This document shows positions 8,171-17,625 of a stretch of 64,000 bases of DNA, in pieces (within the stretch, counting starts at the first letter, position 1; every line of letters starts with the position of its first letter). Under the pieces are notes generated by a model that saw nothing but the letters and a program-made list of their open reading frames with translations, searched no databases and had not been told where the DNA came from. Source of the stretch: CAWGET01 sp963821715 (GTDB taxonomy: Bacteria; Bacteroidota; Ignavibacteria; Ignavibacteriales; Melioribacteraceae); the NCBI GenBank assembly GCA_963821715.1, contig CAWGET010000006.1, positions 620,001-684,000 on the forward strand. Reading direction: 5' to 3'. Position numbers and translations under genes: made by a program.

Positions 8171-10177
8171 ATGTTTATAGATAGATTCGATGAGAAACGC
8201 ATGTTTGAGTTAATAAACAAACACATCTACAAAAAACCCGAACTCGGTGTAATTTTTAAGGATGATAAAATTATTTTCAGGATATTTTTACGAAACGTCG
8301 AAAAGGTTTTTGTTATGATCTTCGATACGCCGGAAGAGAATCCAGTAGAAGAATTTGAATTGAGCAATATCGGCAATGATATTTGGGAAACTATTACTTC
8401 ACAAAACCTTACCGGTAAATTTTACGGTTACAAATTTATACGCGAGGGAAAATTAACGGAAAAAGTCTGCCTAGATCCTTACGCCAAAGCCGTCGCATCG
8501 TTTAATGATTATATAAGTCCGAGACTTGGAATAATTGTAAATGATAAATTTGATTGGGACGATGACGATTGGATAAAGAGAGATTGGCGCGACCTTATAA
8601 TTTACGAAATGCATGTGCGCGACCTGACGAAACATCCTTCATCCGGAGCGAAGAAACCGGGAACTTACGCCGGACTTATTGAAGAAAATATTACGGGCGG
8701 AATCGATTACATACATTCGCTCGGAGTAAACGCGGTCGAACTATTGCCGGTTCAGGAGTTCGCGAATATTGAAATTCCATACGGAAAAGAATTTGCCGGA
8801 AGATTAAACGCGTGGAATAAACACGAGCGGAATCATTGGGGATATATGACTTCCGCTTACTTTGCGCCCGCCGCTTTTTACGCGGAAGAACATCCAGAAC
8901 TGCAATGGAACGAATGGATGGGGAAAAGCGGAGACGCGGTAAGACAGATGAAAGAAACAGTGAAGGCTTTTCATCAAAAAGGAATTGCCGTAATTATGGA
9001 CGTAGTTTATAATCATTCTTCGGAATACGAATACGCAAACTTAAAAGAACTCGATGAAGATTATTATTTCAGAAAAGACGTAGACGGCAATTTTATATCG
9101 GAAAGTTTTTGCGGCAACGACCTGAAAACTGAAAATCCGTTCGTAAGGAAATTGATAATCGACAGCGTTTTATATTGGATGACCGAATATCATATCGACG
9201 GATTCAGATTCGATCTCGGGAAATTGCTCGACTGGGAAACGATTGAAGAAATTATTTATGAAGCGAAAAAAATAAATCCCGATGTAATTTTTATTTGCGA
9301 ACCTTGGGGCGGCGGCTACGATCCGAAAGGATTTTCATTGCGAGGCTGGGGAAGCTGGAACGACCAGATCCGCAATGGAGTAAAAGGCGAAAATCCATTC
9401 AACGGAAAAGGATGGATCTTCAATGAATTTTTTGGCGACAATAATACCGAACGAATTAAAAGTTATATTCGCGGAACTTTAATTCGGGATAAAAAAGGCT
9501 TATTTCAAAGAGCGGAACATTCCGTTAATTATTTAGAATCTCACGACGGTTACACTCTCGGCGATTTTATAAGAATTGCGACGGGAACCGATCATCTGAA
9601 AAAAATTGAAGATTTAAATTCGCACGTGAAATTATCGGCCGAACAATTAAAGCTGAATAAACTTGCGGCGCTGTTCCTCCTTGTTTCCAAAGGAATTACG
9701 ATGATTCACGCCGGACAGGAATTTGCCCGCTCGAAAGTAATAGCCGAAAATGTAAATGTAATAGACGAACATGCCGGTTTGATCGATCATAATTCCTACG
9801 AGAAAGACGACGAGACAAATTACATAAATTACGAACACTCTGAAATCAACTCGGATTTATTGAACTATTATAAAGGTTTGATCGCGATACGAAAAAATTT
9901 CGAAGCGCTGCGTCGCGCCGGTTTTAAGGATTATAAATTTTATGAAGATGGGAACGATCCTTTCGTTTTAGCTTTTCAGTTAGAATACAAAAACGATAAT
10001 TTGTTTATTGCTTTCAATGCCGATCATCAAAAAGAAAAAACTTTTGAGTTGCCGGAAGGAACCTGGAATATTCTGGCGGATGAAAATTGTGCCGGACTTG
10101 AAGTTAAAGGTTGCGTTCAAAATCAAATTGAAGTACCTTCAAAAACCGGAACGATCTTAACCAAACGAATAGATTAA
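8171..10177 (+). CDS. GH13 pullulanase/isoamylase-type debranching enzyme
   Basis: A 668-residue alpha-glucan debranching enzyme. An N-terminal CBM48-like beta-sandwich (about 15-110) precedes the catalytic barrel. The four GH13 regions are visible: DVVYNH; GFRFDLG with nucleophile Asp348; FICEPWGGG with acid/base Glu377; and ESHDG with Asp459. The GSWNDQIRNGVKG segment after the Glu is typical of type I pullulanases. No signal peptide is seen, so it probably acts on intracellular glycogen or imported maltodextrin. Its stop codon overlaps the start of the VanX-like gene by one base (TAATG), indicating translational coupling. GlgX-type specificity cannot be excluded. Confidence 0.9.
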   Translation: MFIDRFDEKRMFELINKHIYKKPELGVIFKDDKIIFRIFLRNVEKVFVMIFDTPEENPVEEFELSNIGNDIWETITSQNLTGKFYGYKFIREGKLTEKVCLDPYAKAVASFNDYISPRLGIIVNDKFDWDDDDWIKRDWRDLIIYEMHVRDLTKHPSSGAKKPGTYAGLIEENITGGIDYIHSLGVNAVELLPVQEFANIEIPYGKEFAGRLNAWNKHERNHWGYMTSAYFAPAAFYAEEHPELQWNEWMGKSGDAVRQMKETVKAFHQKGIAVIMDVVYNHSSEYEYANLKELDEDYYFRKDVDGNFISESFCGNDLKTENPFVRKLIIDSVLYWMTEYHIDGFRFDLGKLLDWETIEEIIYEAKKINPDVIFICEPWGGGYDPKGFSLRGWGSWNDQIRNGVKGENPFNGKGWIFNEFFGDNNTERIKSYIRGTLIRDKKGLFQRAEHSVNYLESHDGYTLGDFIRIATGTDHLKKIEDLNSHVKLSAEQLKLNKLAALFLLVSKGITMIHAGQEFARSKVIAENVNVIDEHAGLIDHNSYEKDDETNYINYEHSEINSDLLNYYKGLIAIRKNFEALRRAGFKDYKFYEDGNDPFVLAFQLEYKNDNLFIAFNADHQKEKTFELPEGTWNILADENCAGLEVKGCVQNQIEVPSKTGTILTKRID

Positions 10178-10782
10178 TGAAATTAAAATTTTTTATAGCA
10201 CTTTTATTTTATTCTATCGCGGCAGTTTTTCCTCAATCGGATACGGCGGTTGTCCGTTTGCTCGATCTCGATTCGACTATTGTAACGGATGTGCGATACG
10301 CTACTGAAAATAATTTTACGGGAAAAATTCTTTATCCAAATGATGAAGTATATATTCGCAAAATAGTCGGAGATAGTTTATCGGCTGCGAACAAATATTT
10401 AAAAGAAAATTACGATCTTCGAATTAAAATTTTTGACGCTTTCCGTCCGCTTTCAGTTCAGAAACAGATGTGGGAAATTTTACCGGATAACCGGTACGTC
10501 GCCGATCCTGCGAAAGGCTCACGCCACAACAGAGGAGCAGCTGTCGATGTAACGTTGATTGACTCAACAGGAGAGCAGCTCAAAATGGGAACTAGTTACG
10601 ATAACTTCACTGAAAAAGCACATTTTGCTTATGAGAAAATATCCAGTGAAGAGCGGTATAATAGAAACTTACTTCGGAGCGTTATGGTAAAATTTGGTTT
10701 TGAACCCATTACATCGGAATGGTGGCACTTTGATTTTAAAGGCTGGACGAGATTTGCTATTCTTGAGAGTGTACCCCGTTAA
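10177..10782 (+). CDS. ddpX: D-alanyl-D-alanine dipeptidase (VanX/DdpX family)
   Basis: Zinc dipeptidase of peptidase family M15D, 201 residues with a signal peptide (about 1-20), so periplasmic. The zinc site is visible as GSRHNRGAAVD (His117, Asp124) with EWWH (catalytic Glu181, ligand His184). The FDAFRP segment lies upstream. It cleaves D-Ala-D-Ala, most likely for peptidoglycan recycling or nutrient use, because no vanH/vanA partners are nearby. The start overlaps the upstream stop by one base. Its last 26 bases overlap the 3' end of the convergent histidine kinase gene. Confidence 0.93.
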   Translation: MKLKFFIALLFYSIAAVFPQSDTAVVRLLDLDSTIVTDVRYATENNFTGKILYPNDEVYIRKIVGDSLSAANKYLKENYDLRIKIFDAFRPLSVQKQMWEILPDNRYVADPAKGSRHNRGAAVDVTLIDSTGEQLKMGTSYDNFTEKAHFAYEKISSEERYNRNLLRSVMVKFGFEPITSEWWHFDFKGWTRFAILESVPR

Positions 10783-13384
10783 CAAACGATTTCTTAAGCG
10801 ATGACTCAAGCGCAAACTTAAACTTACTTAAATTAACCGGCTTCCTGAAAACGTATTCAACGCCGGCCTCTTTATACCTTTCGGATATTTCTTCATTAAT
10901 ATAATTGCTTAAAATAATGAACGGCGGTTCATTTTCAATTTCCGCGTCTTTAATTTTTTTTATCAGATCGTAACCTGTCATCTCCGGCATTCTATGATCG
11001 GATATTACAAGCGCCGGCGTTGATGAAAGGACAATTTTTAAGGCTTCTTTTACAGTTTCGGCTTTTAAAATGTTATAATCCGGTAGAAGCGTTTTAATCA
11101 ATTTGGAATATAAAATTCTATCGCTGGTTGCATCGTCAACCAAAAGAATGTTGGCTGGAGCAATCGGGATCGTAAATTTAAAATCGGAGCCTCTTCCTAC
11201 TTCGCTCTCCACCCAAATTTTTCCGCCGTGTTTCTGAATGATTTCCTGAACTAATGAAAGTCCCAGTCCGCTTCCCTTTTCCCCCGCTGTTCCGGCAAGT
11301 GTAAATTTAGTATCTACCTTGAATAATTTTGCAATATTATTTTTTTCAATTCCCACGCCGTCGTCTTTTACAGAAAACTGCACAACATTCTTCTGTTCCG
11401 GAAAAGTAGCCGAGATCAAAATTCTTCCGCCCGGCTTGGTAAACTTTATCGCGTTTGAGACAAGATTATTGAACGCCTGAAGCATCAAATTTTCATCGGC
11501 TTTGATATAAAGTGAACTATCTACTTCTGATCGAAGGTCGATATCTTTTTTCATCGCGGCGCCGGATAGCATATGGATGGCACGAGTTATTATCAGACGA
11601 GCGTCAAGTCTTTCGGGCTCAAACTCAATCCGGCCCGTTTGCAGTCGAGTCCAGTCCAGCAATGAATTTACAAGAGAGAGCAAATTAAAAGATGATTCTC
11701 GGATGTATTTTACATATTGTGTTTTTTCTTCTTCGGTTACGTCCGGTTCATTCAAAAGCAAATCAGTAAATCCTAAGATAGAATTAAACGGTGATCGGAG
11801 ATCGTGTGAAACGATTGAAATAAATCTATCCTTCGCTTTATTAAGTTCTTTTAATTCCTCGCCGTATTTTTTTAATCTTTCTTCATTTTTTTTACTTTCA
11901 CTTATATCATTCACGAGTCCGAAGATTTTTTCTATTCCGCCCTGTTTATTACGCACAACCGTAATTTTATTTCGAATCCAAATTATACTCCCCTGCTTAT
12001 GCAGAATCCTATACTCCAAGGCGCCGTAATCATTAACCGGATTACGATACAAATTTTTCAATTCGTTAATAACCCTGTGCAAGTCGTCGGGATAAATAAT
12101 TTTATACCAGAGTTTAGGATCGTCGATAAACTGCTTGCGCGGAAATCCTGTTATTTTTTCCGTCGAAGCAGTATAGTAAAAAGCGCGTGGTTTTCCGTTA
12201 ATATTTTCGGCTGTCCATAAAACTTCCTGCAGATTTTCAATAATATTTTTATACCGTTCTTCCGATTCGAGAATTATTTTCGATGAATTTAGAAAGAGTC
12301 CGGTTAGATCAAAAAATAGAAATGCAACGGAACCATCGTCGATTTTACCGCTCTTCAAATACAAATATTTTTGGCCGGATCGGAAAGAGATCTGTCTTTC
12401 AATGTGATTCTCGATCAAAAGTTCATCGCGCAATTCTTTTAAATAATCCTCGTTCCATTCTGTTATTACCCGATTAATATATTTCCCGAAGACCTGGCTT
12501 TTATCATATCCGAAAATTTCTTTTGCTTTTCTATTCCAAAAAGTGATTTTATTATCGCCGTTAATTGTTACCACGGCGCCGCCGACAGCCTGAGTTATAA
12601 TTTTAAATCTTCTAAGCTCATTTAATTCGCCTTCGCTTCTAATCTTTTCATTTAGTTCTTTTGTCAGATCGTCAAACAAAACAACAATTTCTTCGGATGA
12701 AAAATTATTTCTGTTCAGAGGTAGTATTGTTGTCCGTATCAAAAATATTTGCTCGTCCATTTCCACCGGTAAGTCGGCTATGGTTTTTTCCCGTGAGGAT
12801 TTAAAATTTTGATAAAGCCTTTCGAAGGAAACGGAAGATATAATTTCACCGACATTCCTTTCAAACAAAATATTCTGTTTGGTAGATTGTACTTTTATTT
12901 TTTTATTCTGATCGAGAACCACGAAGTATGCGGAAACATTATCCAGAATTTGCGATAGAAAATTTTCATCAATATTTACGTTTACCGGTTCTTTTGGAGA
13001 GGCAAATCGCATATCCTCAAGAATGACAATTCCGCCTCTGAATTTTTCTCCCGAAAAAATGGGTGAGCCTTTTACGATTAGCCTGATTTTATTACCGTCC
13101 AATCCTCTTAAGTGGGAGATTTCTTTCTGAAATGATCTAAAATGTTTTATGCCGTCAATTTCTTTGTTCAGATTGAAGGAGGAAATAAATTCAGAATCCT
13201 CAATATTTTCTGAGATACTTTCATTCAGTTCATATTCGTGAAGGAAGCTAAGGGAGTAAAAGTTTTTGTTAGTAAATTCAACTTTCCCATACTCGTCAAA
13301 GATAAGTATCCCAATAGGAGCGCTCTCTAAAAGTTCTCTTATCGAAGGATCGTAAATTAACGAGCCGGAAAAATTTTCATTCAT
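10757..13384 (-). CDS. Hybrid sensor histidine kinase with PAS domains and C-terminal receiver
   Basis: An 875-residue soluble sensor kinase. Order: a first PAS (about 10-120), further PAS/PAS-like modules to about 500 (including IIENLQEVLWTAENING with a PAC-type tail), HisKA with phospho-acceptor His527 (SIVSHDLRSPFN), HATPase with N box (NLVSNAIKF), G1 (DDGVGIE) and G2 (GSGLGLS), then a receiver with Asp796 (VISDHRMPEM). No membrane segments are evident. The own-chain receiver suggests a phosphorelay or autoregulation; no phosphotransfer protein or DNA-binding partner lies beside it, so the output is unknown. The gene is monocistronic on its strand and ends tail-to-tail inside ddpX. Confidence 0.93.
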   Translation of the reverse strand: MNENFSGSLIYDPSIRELLESAPIGILIFDEYGKVEFTNKNFYSLSFLHEYELNESISENIEDSEFISSFNLNKEIDGIKHFRSFQKEISHLRGLDGNKIRLIVKGSPIFSGEKFRGGIVILEDMRFASPKEPVNVNIDENFLSQILDNVSAYFVVLDQNKKIKVQSTKQNILFERNVGEIISSVSFERLYQNFKSSREKTIADLPVEMDEQIFLIRTTILPLNRNNFSSEEIVVLFDDLTKELNEKIRSEGELNELRRFKIITQAVGGAVVTINGDNKITFWNRKAKEIFGYDKSQVFGKYINRVITEWNEDYLKELRDELLIENHIERQISFRSGQKYLYLKSGKIDDGSVAFLFFDLTGLFLNSSKIILESEERYKNIIENLQEVLWTAENINGKPRAFYYTASTEKITGFPRKQFIDDPKLWYKIIYPDDLHRVINELKNLYRNPVNDYGALEYRILHKQGSIIWIRNKITVVRNKQGGIEKIFGLVNDISESKKNEERLKKYGEELKELNKAKDRFISIVSHDLRSPFNSILGFTDLLLNEPDVTEEEKTQYVKYIRESSFNLLSLVNSLLDWTRLQTGRIEFEPERLDARLIITRAIHMLSGAAMKKDIDLRSEVDSSLYIKADENLMLQAFNNLVSNAIKFTKPGGRILISATFPEQKNVVQFSVKDDGVGIEKNNIAKLFKVDTKFTLAGTAGEKGSGLGLSLVQEIIQKHGGKIWVESEVGRGSDFKFTIPIAPANILLVDDATSDRILYSKLIKTLLPDYNILKAETVKEALKIVLSSTPALVISDHRMPEMTGYDLIKKIKDAEIENEPPFIILSNYINEEISERYKEAGVEYVFRKPVNLSKFKFALESSLKKSFVNGVHSQE

Positions 13385-13410
13385 AATAAAACTGTTTTAT
13401 TTAGGATAAT

Positions 13411-13462
13411 GTTAAAATAAAAATATTCCGGCGTAATAAAAGTGCACTATATCACACCGGAA
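13411..13462 (-). terminator. Rho-independent terminator of the M24 peptidase gene
   Basis: On the minus strand, 16 bases past the peptidase stop, a 9-base-pair stem (TTCCGGTGT with ACGCCGGAA, one G-T wobble) closes a long AT-rich loop. A T-rich tract follows. It separates the peptidase from the histidine kinase downstream. Confidence 0.6.
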
Positions 13463-13477
13463 AGAATAAAATCTAAG

Positions 13478-14668
13478 TTATTTTATAAGATAAATTTCTT
13501 TCTGCGGTTGGGAGATAAATTCGGCTCCGTTTTTTGTAACGACCACTTCTTCTTCTATCGTCGCTATTCCGTAACCGTCAATTGTAAGCCGCGGTTCAAT
13601 TGTGTAAACCTGATTTTCCTCAATTTCCATATACGGAAGATTTCCGTAGCGTTCCCATTCGGGCGAAAGAAGCGCTCCGCCGTCGTGAGCCATTCTTCCA
13701 ATTTGATGCCCGAGTGCGTGTGGATATTCATCGTATCCTTTAGATGTAATATAATCGCGCGCTACTTTATCGGCTTCCAAAGCTTTAACTCCAGGTTTTA
13801 CTACTTTTGCGGCTTCTTGAATGGATTCTTTAATTACATTAAATCCACGCAGAACTTCTTCCGGCGCTTCAGTTTCGTCTTCTTTCAAAATATACCAAGT
13901 TCTTTGAAGATCAGAGCAATAACCCTTGTGATTGATGCCGAAGTCGATGTTCAATACGTGTCCGGGTTTTACCGTTCTATCGGTCGGTCCGGCGTGCGCG
14001 CCTGCTGTGTCCGGACCGGTAAAAACCGACGGGCAATAATCTTCAGCCCAAGCTAATCCAAAACCTCTTTCCTTAACAATTTTTTTCATATGTTCGGCAA
14101 TATCTTTTTCCGTAACTCCGGCTTTTATAAACTTGCCCGCTTCATCAAATATTTTCAGTGTTTCTGTTACGGCTTCTTTCATAATCTCCAATTCGGACTG
14201 CGATTTTCTTCCGCGCAGCGCAGCAACAATTTCTTCCGAAGAAACCAATCTCTCTTTGTATTCAGTATCTTTCAGATGATCCATTAATTCAAGATACATT
14301 CCGTGCGTTAATCCGTCGGCAAGATTTGAGCTTCGCGAGAAATTTATAGCAATCTTGTTTGGTTTATATTTATCCAACGTTTCGATCAAAGTATCTTTTA
14401 CGGATTTTAAGTATCCTTTAACTTCCTTAAATGTCCCGACCTCTTCCATATTCGGAACATCGAGCGAACCGAGTATCGCCACCGTGTCTCCACTTTTGTG
14501 GATGATGAACGCCGACTGCCATGTGCAATTTGTTCCTACCAGCATTTCCATCATTGGATCGGGAATGTTTGAACTCTCGCGCACGAACGTAATCCACATA
14601 TCGATGTTTTTTTCTTTTAAAATTTCTACGGCTTGTTTTTGTTTTTCAATTATCATTTCTTTGTGCAT
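13478..14668 (-). CDS. M24-family metallopeptidase (Xaa-Pro aminopeptidase/dipeptidase-like)
   Basis: Cytoplasmic pita-bread-fold peptidase of 396 residues. An N-terminal creatinase-like domain (about 1-165) is followed by the catalytic domain with the five dinuclear-metal ligands visible as NIDFG, CSDLQRT, GHQIGRMAHDGG, YTIEPR and TIEEE. The MAHD variant after the metal His is typical of a PepQ-like subgroup annotated as Xaa-Pro peptidase. No signal peptide is seen. The substrate is probably proline-containing peptides, but this is not proven by sequence alone. It is a single gene flanked by intergenic regions on both sides. Confidence 0.9.
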   Translation of the reverse strand: MHKEMIIEKQKQAVEILKEKNIDMWITFVRESSNIPDPMMEMLVGTNCTWQSAFIIHKSGDTVAILGSLDVPNMEEVGTFKEVKGYLKSVKDTLIETLDKYKPNKIAINFSRSSNLADGLTHGMYLELMDHLKDTEYKERLVSSEEIVAALRGRKSQSELEIMKEAVTETLKIFDEAGKFIKAGVTEKDIAEHMKKIVKERGFGLAWAEDYCPSVFTGPDTAGAHAGPTDRTVKPGHVLNIDFGINHKGYCSDLQRTWYILKEDETEAPEEVLRGFNVIKESIQEAAKVVKPGVKALEADKVARDYITSKGYDEYPHALGHQIGRMAHDGGALLSPEWERYGNLPYMEIEENQVYTIEPRLTIDGYGIATIEEEVVVTKNGAEFISQPQKEIYLIK

Positions 14669-14933
14669 TTTTACCTCTTGCAGACTTGGGAAAAAGTATT
14701 AAAAAATTTTATCTTTAGTAATGCTAAAAATTAGTTAATTAAGAATAGTTTAGCAATTAAATGTAGGATTTATCGGCGGATCTGAATAAATATTTTACCG
14801 ACGTTTTATAAAATATATTGGCTGTCGCCGGAAGCGCCACGCCGCTTCCCTATAATCTTCTAATTGCAAATTTTATTTGGAGGGAAAGAGTTTATTCTTT
14901 CCACAATTAAAACAATAGCGAATTGAAGGAATT
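14669..14933. other. Divergent intergenic region with two hairpins
   Basis: Non-coding DNA between the divergent peptidase and ypdA genes. It contains a GC-rich hairpin (GGAAGCG / CGCTTCC, 14830-14849) standing out from AT-rich surroundings, and a second (GGAAAGA / TCTTTCC, 14883-14902) in the presumed ypdA leader. ypdA has GAAGGA shortly before its ATG. Promoters in both directions are expected, but I cannot place them confidently. Confidence 0.4.
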
Positions 14934-15893
14934 ATGACATACGACGTAATAATAATAGGCTCGGGACCTATCGGACTGGCTTGCGGAATTGAGGCAGAAA
15001 AAAATAATTTAAATTATTTGATAATTGAAAAAGGATGCCTCGTAAATTCCATCTACAATTATCCTACAAATATGGTTTTCTTTTCCACTTCGGAAAGATT
15101 GGAAATAGGCGGTGTTCCTTTTATTTCGCACGGACCCAAACCGACGCGAACAGAGGCGCTTGAATATTTTAGAAGAGTTAAAACATCATGGAATTTGAAT
15201 GTAAATACTTATGAAACTGTGGAAAATATTTCCGGCGAGAAAAATAATTTTGAAGTCCGGACATCCAAAGCAAAATATAACACAAAGAATATAATTATCT
15301 CAACAGGATTTTTCGACAAACCTAATTATATGGGAATTCCGGGTGAAGAACTTCCGAAAGTTTTTCATTATTATAAGGAAGCTCATCCGTTTGTCGATCA
15401 AAAGATTTTAGTGATCGGCGGAGGAAATTCCGCGGTCGACGTCGCGCTGGAAACTTTCCGCCGCGGATCGGAAGTTACAATGGTTCTTCTAAAAGACAAA
15501 ATTGAAGAGAACGTAAAATATTGGGTGAAGCCTGATATTATAAACCGGATTGAAGAAGGATCAATAGCGGCGTATTTTAATTCGCGCGTAACGGAGATTA
15601 GAGAAAAGGAAGTTGATATAGAAACTCCTGACGGAAGCCTAACGTTAGAAAACGATTACGTCTTCGCAATGACCGGATTTCATCCCGATTTTGATTTCCT
15701 TAAAGCGGCCGGAATAAAATCTAAAGAAGATGGAACACGCGAACCGGTTTATAATGCAGAAACTTACCAAACAAATGTTGAAGGAATATTTTTAGCGGGA
15801 GTTGTATGCAGCGGAAAAGATACAGGAAAATATTTTATCGAAAATTCGATAGTCCACGCAGAAAAGATTTTTAAATATTTAAAGACTCAGTAG
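14934..15893 (+). CDS. ypdA: YpdA-family FAD-dependent bacillithiol disulfide reductase
   Basis: A 319-residue flavoprotein of the thioredoxin-reductase superfamily. It has an FAD-binding GSGPIGLACG near the N-terminus, an NADPH-binding VIGGGNSAVDVALE near residue 155, and the YpdA-type opening (IYNYPTNMVFFSTSERLEIG). There is no CxxC redox pair, as expected for YpdA and unlike TrxB. The family reduces bacillithiol disulfide with NADPH, which implies bacillithiol use by this organism. It is a single gene with a hairpin-bearing leader. Confidence 0.9.
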   Translation: MTYDVIIIGSGPIGLACGIEAEKNNLNYLIIEKGCLVNSIYNYPTNMVFFSTSERLEIGGVPFISHGPKPTRTEALEYFRRVKTSWNLNVNTYETVENISGEKNNFEVRTSKAKYNTKNIIISTGFFDKPNYMGIPGEELPKVFHYYKEAHPFVDQKILVIGGGNSAVDVALETFRRGSEVTMVLLKDKIEENVKYWVKPDIINRIEEGSIAAYFNSRVTEIREKEVDIETPDGSLTLENDYVFAMTGFHPDFDFLKAAGIKSKEDGTREPVYNAETYQTNVEGIFLAGVVCSGKDTGKYFIENSIVHAEKIFKYLKTQ

Positions 15894-15942
15894 CATAGAC
15901 TTCCAATCTGTATCTATTGCTTACCATAATGATTTGATACAC

Positions 15943-15963
15943 AAGCAGGTTAGAAAACCGCTT
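15943..15963. terminator. Candidate bidirectional hairpin between convergent genes
   Basis: AAGCaGGTT / AACCGCTT with one bulged base abuts the stop codon of the sugar dehydrogenase gene and lies 50 bases after the ypdA stop. It closely resembles the hairpin at 18773-18794 (AGGTT..AACCT core). T-runs are weak. Confidence 0.4.
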
Positions 15964-17402
15964 TATTTTATCAACAGCATTTTACTTGCCGCGTTATATT
16001 TTCCCGAACTCAAATTAACAATATAAACTCCGCTGGATAATCCGCCTTCGCCGGTTTCAGCTTTCCAAGTAATTTCATTCAATCCCAGAACCGCTTTACC
16101 TTTATAAATCGAATCAATTTTATTTCCGAGTGAATCGAAGATAGAAATTTCTACTTCAATTTCTTCGGGAACGGAAAATGAGATCACTGTTTCGGGATTA
16201 AACGGATTCGGATAATTTTGATGAAGTTTGAAATTAAAACCATTGCCCTCCTCAACTGAGTTAGGAGAATCTTCAAAAAATTTATAAATTTTTCCGGTTG
16301 TAAATGATGAGAAATAAAGTTCCTCGTTCTCATCCGTTCCGAAAGTCGGAATGTTGTAATCGGAATTAAACACAACTTCATTTCTAAAATCATTTCCGTT
16401 TCTACTTAGCGCCCAAATACTACCGCTAACGAAATCGGCGTAAATATATTTTCCTTTTAGCGAGGGAACTGATTTGCCACGATAAACAAAACCTCCTGTA
16501 ATTGAATATCCTCCCGGCTCATCGTGTCCATACTCCCACACAGGCAAAACTAATCCCGAGGTGTCGCAATTGGAAGAATTATAACAGTGAAATCCTTCCA
16601 TAATATTCCAGCCGTAATTTTTGCCGGACTCAATTATGTCGATTTCCTCCCATTTATTCTGTCCGACATCGCCGGTCCAAAGTTCGCCGGTCTCAGAATC
16701 AAAACTAAAACGCCAAGCGTTCCGCAAACCGTAAGTGTAAATTTCTTCGAGATAGCCTTCAGAATTATCTACGAATGGATTGTCATCTGGAATAGAATAA
16801 TTTTTACCGTCTGAAGGATTATCGACATCGATCCTTACAATTGAGCCGAGAAATGTTGATAGATTTTGTCCATTATTTTGCGGATCGCCGCTCGAGCCGC
16901 CGTCGCCGAATGAAATATAAAGATAACCGTCCGGACCAAACGCAACTTGCCCTCCGTTATGATTTGAGAAAGGCTGATCTACTTCAAGAATAATCAGCTC
17001 ACTCTCCGGATCGGCTTCTTCGGGATTGTTCGCATTCACTTTAAAGCGGGATATTCTCGTCTCTAAATTCGGCGCTTCAATTGTATAATCGACAAAGAAA
17101 AAACCGTTCTCTTCATAATCGGGATGAAAAGCCAAGCCAAGCAAGCCCCTTTCTCCTCCCGATCTTACCATATCTTCGATATCTAAAAATAAATTTGAAG
17201 TTGAAGCAGCGGTATCGTTTTCAAAGGCTTTTATTCTTCCCCGTTGTTCAACAACAAAAATTCGTCCGTCTCCGGGAGCCTGAATATCCACAGGACTATC
17301 GAATGTTAAATTAGGAAACGCTTCCACAATTCTTATCTGCGCTTCGTTATTAACAAAAATCAAAATGAAAAATAAAAATGAAAATGTAATTATTCTTTTC
17401 AT
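15963..17402 (-). CDS. Secreted PQQ-dependent sugar dehydrogenase-like (GSDH) protein with Por sorting domain
   Basis: A 479-residue exported protein. A signal peptide (about 1-21) precedes a six-bladed beta-propeller of the glucose/sorbosone dehydrogenase family, recognisable from VVEQRGRI, ERGLLGLAFHPDY, FSNHNGGQVAFGPDG, FGDGGSSGDP and YGLRNAWRFSFD. The C-terminal about 80 residues are a type IX sorting domain (LHQNYPNPFNPETV ... SSGVYIVNL ... KMLLIK). The family oxidises aldoses or related sugars using PQQ; the actual substrate is unknown. No PQQ synthesis genes are in the window, so the cofactor may be imported. The gene is monocistronic. Confidence 0.9.
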   Translation of the reverse strand: MKRIITFSFLFFILIFVNNEAQIRIVEAFPNLTFDSPVDIQAPGDGRIFVVEQRGRIKAFENDTAASTSNLFLDIEDMVRSGGERGLLGLAFHPDYEENGFFFVDYTIEAPNLETRISRFKVNANNPEEADPESELIILEVDQPFSNHNGGQVAFGPDGYLYISFGDGGSSGDPQNNGQNLSTFLGSIVRIDVDNPSDGKNYSIPDDNPFVDNSEGYLEEIYTYGLRNAWRFSFDSETGELWTGDVGQNKWEEIDIIESGKNYGWNIMEGFHCYNSSNCDTSGLVLPVWEYGHDEPGGYSITGGFVYRGKSVPSLKGKYIYADFVSGSIWALSRNGNDFRNEVVFNSDYNIPTFGTDENEELYFSSFTTGKIYKFFEDSPNSVEEGNGFNFKLHQNYPNPFNPETVISFSVPEEIEVEISIFDSLGNKIDSIYKGKAVLGLNEITWKAETGEGGLSSGVYIVNLSSGKYNAASKMLLIK

Positions 17403-17625
17403 CTTTTAACCTCTTATTAATTTATGCTGTTTTTGAAATGGGCCAGTACATACTCTGCAATCACATCTTGATTCGCCCATTCCACTATACCCATCTTTCA
17501 TACATCTTTATGATTTTGTCTCGCTTTTCACATATAATAATAAATTTTTAACTTTATATTTTGTTAAAAAGATCACTAAATTATCATTAAATAAGATTTG
17601 GTATCTTTTATCAATCGGAGGAATT

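Noticed and set aside
13442..14056. A 204-codon plus-strand ORF opposite the M24 peptidase
   Set aside because: It is antisense to a clearly real gene and its translation is rich in Phe, Cys and Arg with no domain pattern.
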